Of a DNA stretch of 64,000 bases, positions 11,297-20,899 are shown in pieces; the first letter of the stretch is position 1; every line of letters starts with the position of its first letter. The notes beneath the pieces are model-generated. The model worked only from the letters and a program-made list of their open reading frames with translations, did no database searches and had not been told where the DNA came from. Origin of the DNA: Myxococcales bacterium (lineage in GTDB: Bacteria > Myxococcota_A > Polyangia > Haliangiales > Haliangiaceae); the NCBI GenBank assembly GCA_016707895.1, contig JADJGV010000037.1:248001-312000 (forward strand), written 5' to 3'. Made by a program: the position numbers and the translations under genes.

Positions 11297-11404
11297 GGAG
11301 CCTCCCGTGCGCTGACGGTAACACCGCGGCCGGGGGCGAGGTGTGATTGGCGCCGCGGCCGGGTTGCGTCGGCGCCCGAGCGACGACATGGTGAGGCCCC
11401 CGCG

Positions 11405-14400
11405 ATGTCTGCGCCCGCCGACCAGGTCGACCAGGAGCTCGCCGCCGTCGGGGCGGTGCTGCTCGAGGATCGGCTGCTGCGCCGGGTGATCAAGCGGCAC
11501 CGTCACATCCCCGGGCTGGGCCTGCAGGTGCCCCACGCCGCCTGCTACGCGCTCGGCCGCGGCGAGCTGACCGCGCTGGTCGACGCCGATGAGCTGCCGC
11601 CGACGGTCGCGTCGCTGCCGGAGCCGATCGCGCTGATCGCCGGCGTGCGCACCGCGCTGGCGGCCGGCGCGCCGTCGGCGTGGCGCCAGGCCTGGCGGGC
11701 GATCTTCCACGCCCGGGTGCACCAGGCGCTCGACGCGCTGGCGCTGACCCCGGCGGCGATCCGCCAGCGCATCAACGACATCGGCCAGCTGGCGTTCGAC
11801 GAGATCCGCCTGGTGCTGCGGCAGGAGGACCTGCTGCTGCCGCCGGCCGACGACACCACCACCTACGTCGAGTTCGTCGCGCTGTACCTGGAGCTGCGCG
11901 CGTTCGCGCCGCGGACGCTGGCCGAGACCTTCTCGGTGCTGGGGGCGACCGAGCGCATCGATCAGGCGATCGCCGCCGACGTCGACGCGGCGGCGCTGCT
12001 GGCGGCGGCCCGGCCGGCCCGGGCGCCGGCCAGCCCCTCGGTCGAGGGCGCGCGCCCGCCGCCGCGGGCCTCGGCGGTGCGGCGCGCGGTGACGATCCGG
12101 CTGGGCGAGCGCGCGCTGCGCCGCGACGCCGAGGCCGCCCGCCGCAAGGGCAACCACGTCCGCGCGGCGATCCTCGGGTTGCGCGTCGCCGAGCGCGACC
12201 AGGCGCGGGCCGATCTCGAGGCGCTGGTGGCGCGGCTCGGCCAGGCGCTGGGCGGCGCGCCCACCGACGGCTGGGTCGACGCGCTCCTGCCGGTGGCCGA
12301 GGCCGCGGCGACCCAGGCGGTGCTGCGCTACACCGCGAGCGCGCGGCTCTTGCTCGATCTCCAGGCGGCGTGCGTCGACGGCGAGCGCGACGTCGAGGTG
12401 GTCGACACCGCGGCGTGGATCCGCTCGCGCGGCCGCCGGGCGATCGTCCGCCGGCTGCCGGCGACCCGCGAGATCCGGGTGGCGCGGCGGGTGCGGGCGG
12501 CGGCGCGGCAGATCCCGCGCTGCGAGGTCGACGGCGATCCGGCGCGCGAGCAGCTGGCCGACGCGGTCCACGCGATGGTCGATCGCGCCAACGCGCGGGT
12601 CCGCACCGTGCTGCGCCCGGTGATCGAGGTGACGCTCGAGGAGGTCGGGCTGGTGCCGCGCCACCTGCCGGGGCGGGTCGCCCAGAAGAAGCTGGTCGAC
12701 GAGCTACTCGATCGCGCGGTGGCAGTGGGGCGGCTGTCGCTCGGCGACCTGCGCGACGCGATCGCCAAGAACGATCTCAAGCTGCCCGACCTCGGCGTGG
12801 TCGAGCTGGCCACCGGCGATCAGCTGCTGCGCGCCGACCGCATCCTGGCCACCTCGCTCGAGGGCGTCTACCGCCGCGGCGAGATCTACCTGCGGTTCTT
12901 GCAGAAGGTGTCGTCGGTGCTGTCGGGCACCGGGCTGGGGCGGCTCTTGTCGCTGTACGTGCTGCTGCCGGTGGTCGGCGCGTTCTTCGTCGTCGAGGGC
13001 GCCCACCACATGGCGGCGCCGGTGGCCAAGATGTTCCACCGCGTGCCGCCCGAGATCTCGACCCGGCCGGTGCTGGGCGGCATGGCGGTGATCGTCTTCT
13101 TGCTCCTGCACGCGGCGTGGTTCCGTCGCTGGATGCTGGCGGCGGCCCGCGCGGTCGGGCGGGTGCTGCGGGCGATCGTCGTCGATCCGGTGGCGGCGCT
13201 GTGGCGCGTCCGCGGCGCGCGGCTGGTGGTGCGCTGGGTGCTGTTGCCGGCGATCCCGGCCGCGCTGGTGGCGTGGCTGGCCGCGCCGTGGCTGCGCTGG
13301 CCGGTGGCCGGCGCGACGCTGGTCGTGACCGCGGTGCTGATCAACTCGGCGGTGGCCGAGGAGGTGGTCAGCGACTGGCTGCTGCGCTCGGGCCGGCAGG
13401 TCGCGCAGCGCATCCTGCCCGGGCTGGTGAAGTACGCGCTCGAGCTGTTCGGCTGGCTGATCGAGTTGGTCGAGCGCGGCATCTACCGCGTCGACGAGGC
13501 GCTGCGGTTCCGCCCCAACCAGTCGTCGCGCGTGGCGGTGGTCAAGGGCGTGCTGGCGACGATCTGGTTCGCGGTGGCGTACGTGCTGCGCATCTACGTC
13601 AACCTGCTGATCGAGCCGACCGTGAACCCGGTGAAGCACTTCCCGGTGGTCACGGTGGCGGCCAAGCTGATCCTGCCGTTCATCCCGCAGATGACCACCG
13701 CGATCGCGCGGCCGATCGGCGTCGTCGTCGGTCCGACCCTGGGCACGTCGTTCGCGGCGTTCACCGTGCTGGTGCTGCCGGGCATCGCCGGGTTCCTGGC
13801 GTGGGAGCTCAACAGCAACTGGAAGCTGTACCGCGCCAACCGGCGACCGGTGCTGACGCCGGAGTCGTTCGGCGGCCACGGCGAGACGATGGGCGCGCTG
13901 CTCCGCCCGGGGTTCCACTCGGGGACGTTGCCCAAGCTGTTCGCGCGGCTGCGGCGCGCCACCTGGAAGGGCGACGAGCGCGGCGTGGCCCGGGCCCGCG
14001 AGGGCATCCACCACGTCGAGGACGCGGTCGGCAAGTTCGTCGACCGCCAGCTGGTCGCGGTGCTCAACCAGGACCTGACCTTCCGCGCCACCGACGTGCA
14101 GATGCTGGGCGTCGAGGTCGGCGCCAACCGAGTGCGGGTCGAGATCGCGTGCCCCAGCGTCGGCGCCGGCGTCGCGACGATCGCGATCGAGGAGCAGTCG
14201 GGGTGGCTCCTGGCCAGCGTGCCGCAGCCCGGTTGGCTGGCGGCGCTCGGCGAGCAGCAGCGGCGGGTCGCCGAGATCGCGCTGGCCGGGTTCTACAAGC
14301 TGGCCGGCATCGACCTGGTGCGCGAGCAGCTCGAGGCGGCGCTGGCGGCGGGCGGCCTGCCCGGCGTGCCGTACGACGTCGCCGACGACCGCCTGGTGGT

Positions 14401-14635
14401 GTGGCCGGGGACCGGGTTCGACGTCGAGCTGAGCTACGACCTCGGCGCCGCGGCGCTGCCGGTGACGGTGCGCGGCGCGGGCTACGCCGGCGCGGTGCCG
14501 ACGCTGGCCGGCCAGCGCGCGCTGTTCGGCAAGGAGCCGGTCGGCACCGAGGCGTGGTCGACGACGTGGGAGCGGCTGGCGCTGGGCATGGAGCCGGCGC
14601 CGCTCTTGGTGGGGCCGCCGCTCCTGCCGCGGTGA
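11405..14635 (+). CDS. Large multi-pass membrane protein of unknown function
   Basis: 1076-aa protein with no family I recognise. Residues 1-510 are soluble, Ala/Arg/Leu-rich and helical. About six membrane segments follow, at roughly 515-540, 554-575, 609-628, 630-652, 712-737 and 777-802. A final soluble domain of about 270 residues (with HHVEDAVGKFVDRQLVAVLN and FYKLAGIDLVREQLE) is on one side of the membrane. ATG 11405 gives MSAPADQVDQELAAVG. The gene is divergent from the M36 protease (108 bases between starts) and is followed after 37 bases by the DDAH gene. No catalytic motif seen; a scaffold or transport role would be a guess. Confidence 0.8.
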   Translation: MSAPADQVDQELAAVGAVLLEDRLLRRVIKRHRHIPGLGLQVPHAACYALGRGELTALVDADELPPTVASLPEPIALIAGVRTALAAGAPSAWRQAWRAIFHARVHQALDALALTPAAIRQRINDIGQLAFDEIRLVLRQEDLLLPPADDTTTYVEFVALYLELRAFAPRTLAETFSVLGATERIDQAIAADVDAAALLAAARPARAPASPSVEGARPPPRASAVRRAVTIRLGERALRRDAEAARRKGNHVRAAILGLRVAERDQARADLEALVARLGQALGGAPTDGWVDALLPVAEAAATQAVLRYTASARLLLDLQAACVDGERDVEVVDTAAWIRSRGRRAIVRRLPATREIRVARRVRAAARQIPRCEVDGDPAREQLADAVHAMVDRANARVRTVLRPVIEVTLEEVGLVPRHLPGRVAQKKLVDELLDRAVAVGRLSLGDLRDAIAKNDLKLPDLGVVELATGDQLLRADRILATSLEGVYRRGEIYLRFLQKVSSVLSGTGLGRLLSLYVLLPVVGAFFVVEGAHHMAAPVAKMFHRVPPEISTRPVLGGMAVIVFLLLHAAWFRRWMLAAARAVGRVLRAIVVDPVAALWRVRGARLVVRWVLLPAIPAALVAWLAAPWLRWPVAGATLVVTAVLINSAVAEEVVSDWLLRSGRQVAQRILPGLVKYALELFGWLIELVERGIYRVDEALRFRPNQSSRVAVVKGVLATIWFAVAYVLRIYVNLLIEPTVNPVKHFPVVTVAAKLILPFIPQMTTAIARPIGVVVGPTLGTSFAAFTVLVLPGIAGFLAWELNSNWKLYRANRRPVLTPESFGGHGETMGALLRPGFHSGTLPKLFARLRRATWKGDERGVARAREGIHHVEDAVGKFVDRQLVAVLNQDLTFRATDVQMLGVEVGANRVRVEIACPSVGAGVATIAIEEQSGWLLASVPQPGWLAALGEQQRRVAEIALAGFYKLAGIDLVREQLEAALAAGGLPGVPYDVADDRLVVWPGTGFDVELSYDLGAAALPVTVRGAGYAGAVPTLAGQRALFGKEPVGTEAWSTTWERLALGMEPAPLLVGPPLLPR

Positions 14636-14672
14636 GGCCGCGTCGCGCGCGGGCCCGCGCTATGGTCGCGCC

Positions 14673-15443
14673 GTGCTCGCGATCACCCGCCCGATGTCCG
14701 ATCGCTTCGTCGACGCGCTGGCCGCGCTGCCGCCCGACCCGGCGATCGATCCGGCGCTGGCCCGGCGGCAGCACGCGGCGTACCGCGCCGCGCTGACCGC
14801 GCTGGGGGCCCGGGTGGTGGCGTTGCCGCCCGACGACGCGCACCCCGACGGTTGCTTCGTCGAGGACACCGCGGTGGTGATCGACGACCTCGCGCTGGTG
14901 ACCCGCCCCGGCGCGCCGTCGCGGCGGGGCGAGGGCGCGGCGATCGCGGCGGCGCTGGCGCCGCTGGTCGAGCTGGCGACGATGGACGCGCCGGCCACGC
15001 TCGACGGCGGCGACTGCCTGCGGCTGGGCCGCACGCTCTACATCGGCCGCTCGGCGCGGACCAACGCGGCGGGCATCGCGCGGGCGGCCGAGGTGTTCGC
15101 GCCGCGCGGCGTGCGGGTGGTGGCGGTCGACCTGCCGCCGGCGGTGCTGCACCTGAAGTGCGTGTGCGCGCGGCTGGGCGATGATCGCGTGCTGCTGGCC
15201 GACGGCACGATCGATCCGGCGGTGTTCGTCGGCGCGGGGATCGTCCGGGTGCCGGCGGACGAGGCCTACGCCGCCAACGCGGTGGCGATCGGCGACGGCG
15301 TGGTGTGCGCCGACGGCTTCCCCGCCACCCGCGCGGCGCTCGAGCGGGCCGGCTTCGCGGTGCACGCGGTGCCGACCACCGAGGTGCGCAAGGCCGACGG
15401 CTCGCTGACCTGCCTGTCGATCCTGGTGCCGGGCGCGGCGTGA
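14673..15443 (+). CDS. Dimethylarginine dimethylaminohydrolase-like protein
   Basis: 256-aa member of the guanidino-group-modifying (pentein) superfamily, closest in pattern to DDAH, which hydrolyses N-omega-methylated arginine to citrulline and methylamine. Visible features: substrate loop DGCFVEDTAVV, DGGDCLRLGRTLYIGRS, the catalytic His in HLKC (H160) and the nucleophilic Cys near the C-terminus in LTCLSIL (C247). Length matches bacterial DDAH (about 255 aa). Start is GTG 14673. An arginine deiminase-like or other amidinohydrolase substrate cannot be excluded. Its stop abuts the stop of the convergent neighbour (TGATCA), leaving no intergenic space. Confidence 0.88.
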   Translation: MLAITRPMSDRFVDALAALPPDPAIDPALARRQHAAYRAALTALGARVVALPPDDAHPDGCFVEDTAVVIDDLALVTRPGAPSRRGEGAAIAAALAPLVELATMDAPATLDGGDCLRLGRTLYIGRSARTNAAGIARAAEVFAPRGVRVVAVDLPPAVLHLKCVCARLGDDRVLLADGTIDPAVFVGAGIVRVPADEAYAANAVAIGDGVVCADGFPATRAALERAGFAVHAVPTTEVRKADGSLTCLSILVPGAA

Positions 15444-16235
15444 TCAGTCGATGCGGCCGGCCGGCTCGCCGGCGCAGCGGCCGTGGGCCAGCCGGCGGAT
15501 CGCGCGGCTGACGAAGCGCAGGTTGGCGTCGACGTACTCGGGCCCGAGGCCGGCGTCGTAGACCTCGACCCAGGCGTCGAGCGTCCACGGCGCGTCGTCG
15601 CCGGGGCCGTGGTGGAACACGACGTAGCCGCTCGGCGCGTACTCCATGCCGTCGTAGCAGCAGACGTTGCCGTCGCACACCAGCGCGTCGGCCTGCCACG
15701 CCAGCGCCTCGCGTAGGTACGTGCGCAGCCAGCCGGTCGCGCTGCCGCACACCCGCGTGGCCTCGGGCTCCGCCGAGCGCGGGTACGGCGGCTCGTCGCC
15801 GCGGTCCTCCTCGCTGTCGATGTGGACCACGCCGCGGCGGTGCTCGATCCCGGGGCCGGGGGTGCGCGCGTCGGCGAGCCACGCCCCGACCATCGCCCGC
15901 AGCGCGGCGGCGTCGGCCGCCGTGGTCGGCTGGCGCAGCGGCGCGATCATGGCGCGGCAGGTGCCGGCCGGGATCACCGGCGGCGGTTCGTCGACCGGCG
16001 GTTCGTCGGCGGACGGCGCGGCTGGTGGCGTCGGCGTGGGCGCCAGCGTCGGCGCGGCGCAGGCGGGGGCGGTGGGCGCCGCGGTCAGGCAGCGCCCGGC
16101 CGTCCGCTCGACGGTGGCGGCCAGCGCGAGCGCGAGCGCCAGCGCCGCGACCAGCAGCGCCGCGGCGAGCGCGAGCCAGGCCCGCGGCGCCACCCGCGCG
16201 CGCGGACGATCCAGGCTGGGGACGAGCCGGTCCAT
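15444..16235 (-). CDS. Membrane-anchored protein of unknown function
   Basis: 263-aa protein. It has a short Arg-rich N-terminus, one membrane helix (about 18-40, AWLALAAALLVAALALALAL), an Ala/Pro/Thr-rich linker and a C-terminal domain of about 165 residues containing six or more Cys (e.g. VCDGNVCCYDGMEY and RVCGSATGW) that could form disulphides outside the cytoplasm. I do not recognise the domain. It may be a periplasmic or surface-exposed, tail-like protein. It converges on the DDAH gene with no gap and is divergent from the quinone oxidoreductase gene. Confidence 0.65.
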   Translation of the reverse strand: MDRLVPSLDRPRARVAPRAWLALAAALLVAALALALALAATVERTAGRCLTAAPTAPACAAPTLAPTPTPPAAPSADEPPVDEPPPVIPAGTCRAMIAPLRQPTTAADAAALRAMVGAWLADARTPGPGIEHRRGVVHIDSEEDRGDEPPYPRSAEPEATRVCGSATGWLRTYLREALAWQADALVCDGNVCCYDGMEYAPSGYVVFHHGPGDDAPWTLDAWVEVYDAGLGPEYVDANLRFVSRAIRRLAHGRCAGEPAGRID

Positions 16236-16336
16236 CGCCTGACAACGCGCCAGCGGTCGGCGCCATTCCGGCGGCGCGCACCGACGCGATCGCCCGGGCC
16301 GCTGCGGCGGCGGCGGTTGCGGGGCATGATGCCGCC

Positions 16337-17302
16337 ATGCGCGCGATCCGTCCGAAGGCTCCCGGGACTGCCGACGTGCTGACGCTGACCGACGTCGAGC
16401 TGCCGCCGCCCGGGCCCGGGCAGGCCCAGGTCGCGGTGACGTTCGCCGGGGTCAACTTCATCGACGTCTACCACCGCACCGGTCAGTACCCGCTGCCGGC
16501 CCCGCTGCCGCTCGGTCGCGAGGGCGCCGGCGTGGTGACCGCGGTCGGGCCCGGGGTCGCGCTGGCGGTCGGCGCGCGGGTCGCGTGGTGCGACGTCGGC
16601 GGCTCGTACGCCGAGGCGATCGTCGCGCCGGCCGACAAGCTGGTGCCGGTGCCCGACGGCGTCGGGCTCGACGTGGCGGCCGCGGTCATGCTGCAGGGCC
16701 TGACCGCGCACTACCTCGCGACGTCCACGTACGCGCTGACCACCGGCAGCCGCTGCCTGATCCACGCCGCGGCCGGCGGCGTCGGCCTGCTCTTGTGCCA
16801 GCTGGCGCGCGCGGCCGGGGCCGACGTGCTCGGCACGGTGTCGAGCGACGCCAAGGCGGCGCTGGCGGCGGCCGCCGGCTGCGCGCACCCGATCCGCTAC
16901 GATCGCGACGACGTCGTCGCGGCCGTCCGCGCGCTCCACCCGGGCGGCGTCGACGTGGTCTACGACTCGGTCGGCAAGACCACCTTCGACGCGTCGCTCG
17001 ACTGCCTGCGGCCGCGCGGGCTGCTGGCGCTGTTCGGGCAGTCGAGCGGCGCGGTGCCGCCGCTCGATCTGCAGGTGCTGAGCCGCAAGGGCTCGCTGTT
17101 CGTGACCCGGCCGACGTTGTTCCACCACGTCGCGACCCGGGCCGAGCTCGAGGCGCGGTGCGCCGATCTGTTCGGGCGTATCGCGGCGGGCGCGCTGGCG
17201 GTGCGGATCGATCGCGTCGTGCCGCTCGCCGACGCCGCCGCGGCCCACCACGCGCTCGAGGCGCGGGCCACCAGCGGCAAGGTGCTGCTGGCGGTGGCCT
17301 GA
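16337..17302 (+). CDS. Quinone oxidoreductase (zeta-crystallin/QOR type, MDR superfamily)
   Basis: 321-aa cytoplasmic NADPH-dependent quinone reductase of the zinc-free medium-chain dehydrogenase family. Conserved segments: FAGVNFIDVYHRTGQYP (substrate site), LGREGAGVV, VMLQGLTAHYL, the nucleotide-binding turn IHAAAGGVGLLLCQLA (AAxGGVG), YDSVGKTTFDASL, and LFGQSSGAVPP. Length matches QOR (about 325 aa). ATG 16337 is supported by the family-like N-terminus MRAIRPKAPG. No Zn-ligand cysteines of alcohol dehydrogenases are present, fitting the QOR branch. A small frameshifted gene follows immediately. Confidence 0.93.
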   Translation: MRAIRPKAPGTADVLTLTDVELPPPGPGQAQVAVTFAGVNFIDVYHRTGQYPLPAPLPLGREGAGVVTAVGPGVALAVGARVAWCDVGGSYAEAIVAPADKLVPVPDGVGLDVAAAVMLQGLTAHYLATSTYALTTGSRCLIHAAAGGVGLLLCQLARAAGADVLGTVSSDAKAALAAAAGCAHPIRYDRDDVVAAVRALHPGGVDVVYDSVGKTTFDASLDCLRPRGLLALFGQSSGAVPPLDLQVLSRKGSLFVTRPTLFHHVATRAELEARCADLFGRIAAGALAVRIDRVVPLADAAAAHHALEARATSGKVLLAVA

Positions 17303-17303
17303 G

Positions 17304-17734
17304 GTGCGCCGCGAGGCCGGCGCCGATCGGGTGTGGGTCGACGCCGACGGGGTCCACTGCGACGTCGCCGGGGCCCGCCTCGACTCCGAGTGGGGCTGCG
17401 GCCGGGCCGAGTTCGCGACGCGCCGGTCGCGGTGACGCCGGTCGCGATCGACGGCCGCCGCGACGGCGCGGTCGAGCGCGTCGACGTGGTCGGGGCGCGG
17501 GACGGCGGCGAGGTGCGCTACGCGTGGGAGCGGGCGTCGTGGAACCCGCACACGACCGCGCGCGAGGCCGCGCGGGTGACGCTGGCTGACGGTCCGCGCC
17601 GGTTCGAGCTCGCCGTCGGCGACGGCGAGGCCCGCTGGTGGGCCGACGGCCTGGCCGAGGCCGAGGTCGCGGTGATCGCGGACATGATCGCGATGCTGGT
17701 GCCAGGCGCGGTCCGCGGCGCGCCGCCAAGGTGA
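17304..17734 (+). pseudogene. Small conserved-looking protein, probably frameshifted
   Basis: GTG 17304 opens a frame reading VRREAGADRVWVDADGVHCD and DSEWGCGRAEFA, which stops at a TGA near 17430. In the next frame, right at the break, a convincing continuation appears (ADAPVAVTPVAIDGRRDGA) and runs to 17734 with acidic, hydrophobic segments such as VRYAWERASWNPHTTAREAA. A single missing base near 17415-17418 would join them into about 143 aa. I do not recognise the family. It starts 1 base after the quinone oxidoreductase stop, so it was probably cotranscribed. Alternatively only the 3' part, from GTG 17431, is translated. Confidence 0.5.
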
Positions 17735-17954
17735 CGCGCGGTCAGCGCGGCGGCGCGTGGGGCGATGTGTGTGGGGCTGGACGTTCCACGGCTGGGCCTG
17801 GTGACACGAGGGCGGCCGGTGCGGCGGCGCGCATGGCGTGGGCTGGCTCACGTGGCTTACGCGCGGCGGGGCGCGGCGGCGGTTGGTTTGCGAGTTGCAA
17901 CAGCACGATCGTGCGCATGCCCCATCGCTCGACCCTGCCGCGGGTGGCCCGCCG

Positions 17955-19655
17955 ATGAGGATCTGTCCCCAGTGTGGCGAGGTGTATCCGAACCGCGCCA
18001 CGCGCTGCCGCGCGCACGAGGTGACGCTCGAGCCGTGGACCGAGTTCGCGACGGCGGCGTTCACCGACGTCGAGCACAGCGCGCTGCCGGTCGCGACGCC
18101 GTTCGACTTCGCGCGCCCGGCGACACCCGGCGGCGGCGAGCTGGCGCTCGCCGACACCCCGCGGTCGGGCGAGGTCCCGGCGCGCGGGCCGCGCCGGCGG
18201 CGCACGATCGGCGGTCGCTACCGCCTGGGCCGCGAGCTCGGCGTCGGCGGCTACGGCGTGGTGTTCGCCGCCGAGGATCAGCTCACCGGCGACCGCGTCG
18301 CGATCAAGGTGCTGGCGCCCAGCGCCACGGCCAACGCCGAGTCGCTCACGCGCTTCCACCGCGAGGCGATCGCGACCAGCCGGATCCGCCACCCGCACAT
18401 CGTCGACGTCGCCGACTTCGACGTCGACGGCGACGGCGGCCACTTCATCGTCATGGAGTACCTCGACGGGCGCGACCTGTCCGAGGCGCTCGCCGACGAC
18501 GGGCCGCTGGCGCCGGCGCGGGCGCTGGCGATCGCGTCGCAGTGCGCGCGCGGGCTGGCCGCCGCGCACCGGGTCGGCGTGCTGCACCGCGATCTGAAGC
18601 CGGCCAACATCTACCTGGTGCGGCGCCCCGACGGTGGCGAGGCGGTGAAGATCATCGACTTCGGCGTCTCGAAGCTGACCCAGCTCGCCGGCGACTACAC
18701 CGACGTCACCAGCGCGTCGAAGGTGGTCGGCACGCCGTGCTACATGGCACCCGAGCAGGCGCGTGGCCGCGAGCTCGACGGGCGGTGCGACGTCTACGCG
18801 CTGGGCGTGGTGCTGTTCGAGATGCTGGTGGGCCAGCGACCGTTCACGGGGCGCGCGCCGCTCGAGATCCTGGTCCAGCACGTCAAGGCGCCACGGGTGC
18901 CGCCGTCGATGCTGCGGCCCGAGCTGGCGGCGTGCCCCGGGCTCGACGCGCTGGTGGTGCGCGCGCTCGCGGTCGATCCCGGCGATCGGTTCGCGTCGAT
19001 GGCGGCGTTCGGCGACGCGCTGCTGGGGTGCCTCGGCGGGATCGATCCGGCCGCCGCCGAACGGGTCGCGACGACCACGGATGCGTTCACCGACCCTGGC
19101 GAGGCGCTGACCTGCTCGTCGGAAGTGTCGGCGGCCCGCGCGCCGTCGGCCCGCGGCCGCTGGGTCGGGCTCGCACTCGGCGCGGTGGCGCTGGCGACCG
19201 TGGCGGTGGTCGGGCTCGGCGGCCACGCCGCACGGGGGCCGGAGCCGGCGCCGCCGGTGGTCGCGCCGGTGGTCGCGCCGTCCGCCACCGCCGCGCCCGC
19301 GGCGCCCGCGCCGCCCGCCGTCGCCGTGCCCGCGGCGCCCGCCGTCGCGGTGGACGCAGCGCCGCCGGCCGCGCCGGTCGCGGTCGCACCCGGGCCACGC
19401 GTCGTGCGGCTGACGTCATCGCCGGCGGGGGCCACCGTGCGCCGCGACGGCGCGCGGCTCGGCGTGACGCCGCTGTCCATCGCGATCGACGCCGACGGCC
19501 CCGCGCCGACGGTGTCGGTCGAGGCGCGCGGCCACCGCCCGCGGCGGGTCGTGCTCGCGGCCGGGCGCGACGCGGTCGACGTGACGCTCACGCCGCTGTC
19601 GCCGCCGCGCCGCCCGACGCGCGGCGCCGCCGAGCTGGGAGTGGCCGAGTGGTGA
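17955..19655 (+). CDS. Hanks-type Ser/Thr protein kinase with C-terminal PEGA domain
   Basis: 566-aa membrane-anchored eukaryotic-like kinase. An N-terminal zinc-ribbon-like motif (CPQCGEVYPNRATRC, residues 4-18) is followed by the kinase domain: Gly-rich loop LGVGGYGVVF, VAIKVLA, HRDLKPANIY (H211-D213), DFGVSK, MAPEQARG. One membrane helix lies at about 397-417, then an Ala/Pro/Val linker and a PEGA domain (TSSPAGATVRRDGARLGVTP). PEGA domains are surface-associated beta modules. All catalytic residues are intact. ATG 17955 begins the zinc ribbon. The gene overlaps the next one by 4 bases (GTGA), so kinase, PEGA protein and Gly-rich lipoprotein form an operon. Substrates unknown. Confidence 0.92.
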   Translation: MRICPQCGEVYPNRATRCRAHEVTLEPWTEFATAAFTDVEHSALPVATPFDFARPATPGGGELALADTPRSGEVPARGPRRRRTIGGRYRLGRELGVGGYGVVFAAEDQLTGDRVAIKVLAPSATANAESLTRFHREAIATSRIRHPHIVDVADFDVDGDGGHFIVMEYLDGRDLSEALADDGPLAPARALAIASQCARGLAAAHRVGVLHRDLKPANIYLVRRPDGGEAVKIIDFGVSKLTQLAGDYTDVTSASKVVGTPCYMAPEQARGRELDGRCDVYALGVVLFEMLVGQRPFTGRAPLEILVQHVKAPRVPPSMLRPELAACPGLDALVVRALAVDPGDRFASMAAFGDALLGCLGGIDPAAAERVATTTDAFTDPGEALTCSSEVSAARAPSARGRWVGLALGAVALATVAVVGLGGHAARGPEPAPPVVAPVVAPSATAAPAAPAPPAVAVPAAPAVAVDAAPPAAPVAVAPGPRVVRLTSSPAGATVRRDGARLGVTPLSIAIDADGPAPTVSVEARGHRPRRVVLAAGRDAVDVTLTPLSPPRRPTRGAAELGVAEW

Positions 19656-20899
19656 GGCTCGCCGCGCGCTGGCCGGCGCTGGTGGTGGCGCTGGCGCTGC
19701 TCGCCGGGGTGGCGCGCGCACAACCAGCGGTGGCCGAGGCCGAGCGCGAGTTCCGGCGCGGGTACCAGGCGCTGCAGGCCGGCGACTGCGTCGAGGCGCT
19801 GGTCCACTACCGGCGGTCGCTGGCGCTGGCGCCGCGCCCGCGCACGCAGTTCAACATCGCGGCGTGCCAGGAGGAGCTCGGGCAGCTGGCGGAGGCGGTC
19901 GACGGCTACCGCGCGTTCCTCGCGCAGGCCGAGGCCCGGGACGCGGCGATCGTCGCCAAGGCGCGCGCGCGGCTCGACGCGCTGCGACCGCGGCTGCGAG
20001 GGCGGGTGACGCTCGAGTCGGATCCGCCGGGCGCGGCGGTGCAGGTGGACGGCGAGCGCGGCCCGCGCGGGGTCACGCCGCTGACGCTGGCCCTCGAGCC
20101 CGGCGGCCACGTCGTCCGGATCGGCGCCGGGGACGCGGCGGTCGAGCGCGCCGTCGAGGTGATCGCCGACGGCGTGACCGCGCTGCGGGTCGAGTTGCCG
20201 CGCCCGGCGGTGATCGCGGTCGCGGTCGAGCCCGGCGATGCCCAGATCGTGCTCGACGGTGGCGCGCCGGTGCGCGGCCGGCTCGAGGCCGCGGTGGCGC
20301 CCGGGCGTCACCTGATCACCCTCGGTCGGCCCGGCTTCGTCGACGAGCAGGTGGCGATCGACGCGGTCGCCGGCCGGACCTACGAGCAGCGGGTGCGGCT
20401 CCGGGCGGCGCCGGCGACGACCGCGCTGGTGATCCGCGGGATCGCCGGCGCGACGGTGCGGCTCGACGCGCGCGTGGTCGGCGCGACGCCCAGCGACGGC
20501 GGCGGGCTGACGCTCGGCGGCATCGACGTCGGCGTCCGCGAGCTGCGGGTCGAGCGCGCCGGCCGCGTCCCGTGGCGCGGGACCGTGGCCGTCGTCCTCG
20601 GCGAGGCGGTCGAGGTCGCGCTGCGGCTGCCGCCGACCCCGACGCCGGCGCGGGCGTCGCTGCGGTGGGGCCTGCGCGGCCTCGGCGTCGCCGGGTTCGC
20701 CGCGGGTGGCGTGGTGGGCGTGCTCGCGCTGCGCGACGTCGCGAGCCCGATCCCGGCCGATCATGATCGCGGCAAGACCCGCGCGCTGGTCGCCGACGCG
20801 CTGTTCGTCGTCGGGGCGGCCGCGCTGGTCGCCGCGTGGCGGCTGGGCCGCGGCCGATCGGCGACCGCGACGATCCTCCGCACGCCGGGGGCGCCGTAG
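19652..20899 (+). CDS. Secreted TPR/PEGA-domain protein, kinase partner
   Basis: 415-aa exported protein. A signal peptide (LVVALALLAGVARAQP) is followed by a TPR-like helical pair (FRRGYQALQAGDCVEALVHY, RTQFNIAACQEELGQLAEAV; residues about 25-100) and two or three PEGA-like repeats (ESDPPGAAVQVDGERGPRGV, AVEPGDAQIVLDGG, RGIAGATVRLDARVVGATP). Two hydrophobic helices close the protein (about 338-360 and 380-398). Start GTG 19652 overlaps the kinase stop. Such TPR-PEGA proteins next to Ser/Thr kinases are common in myxobacteria; the exact function is unknown. It is probably anchored by the C-terminal helices. Confidence 0.82.
   Translation: MRLAARWPALVVALALLAGVARAQPAVAEAEREFRRGYQALQAGDCVEALVHYRRSLALAPRPRTQFNIAACQEELGQLAEAVDGYRAFLAQAEARDAAIVAKARARLDALRPRLRGRVTLESDPPGAAVQVDGERGPRGVTPLTLALEPGGHVVRIGAGDAAVERAVEVIADGVTALRVELPRPAVIAVAVEPGDAQIVLDGGAPVRGRLEAAVAPGRHLITLGRPGFVDEQVAIDAVAGRTYEQRVRLRAAPATTALVIRGIAGATVRLDARVVGATPSDGGGLTLGGIDVGVRELRVERAGRVPWRGTVAVVLGEAVEVALRLPPTPTPARASLRWGLRGLGVAGFAAGGVVGVLALRDVASPIPADHDRGKTRALVADALFVVGAAALVAAWRLGRGRSATATILRTPGAP

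Noticed and set aside
8057..11404. Very long plus-strand open frame antisense to the M36 protease
   Set aside because: GC-rich DNA gives long empty antisense frames; its translation is Arg/Gly/Ala-biased without motifs, whereas the minus strand encodes a clear protease.
17400..17440. TGA read as selenocysteine in the broken small gene
   Set aside because: Sequence after the TGA in the same frame is not protein-like, while the adjacent frame is; a frameshift explains it better.
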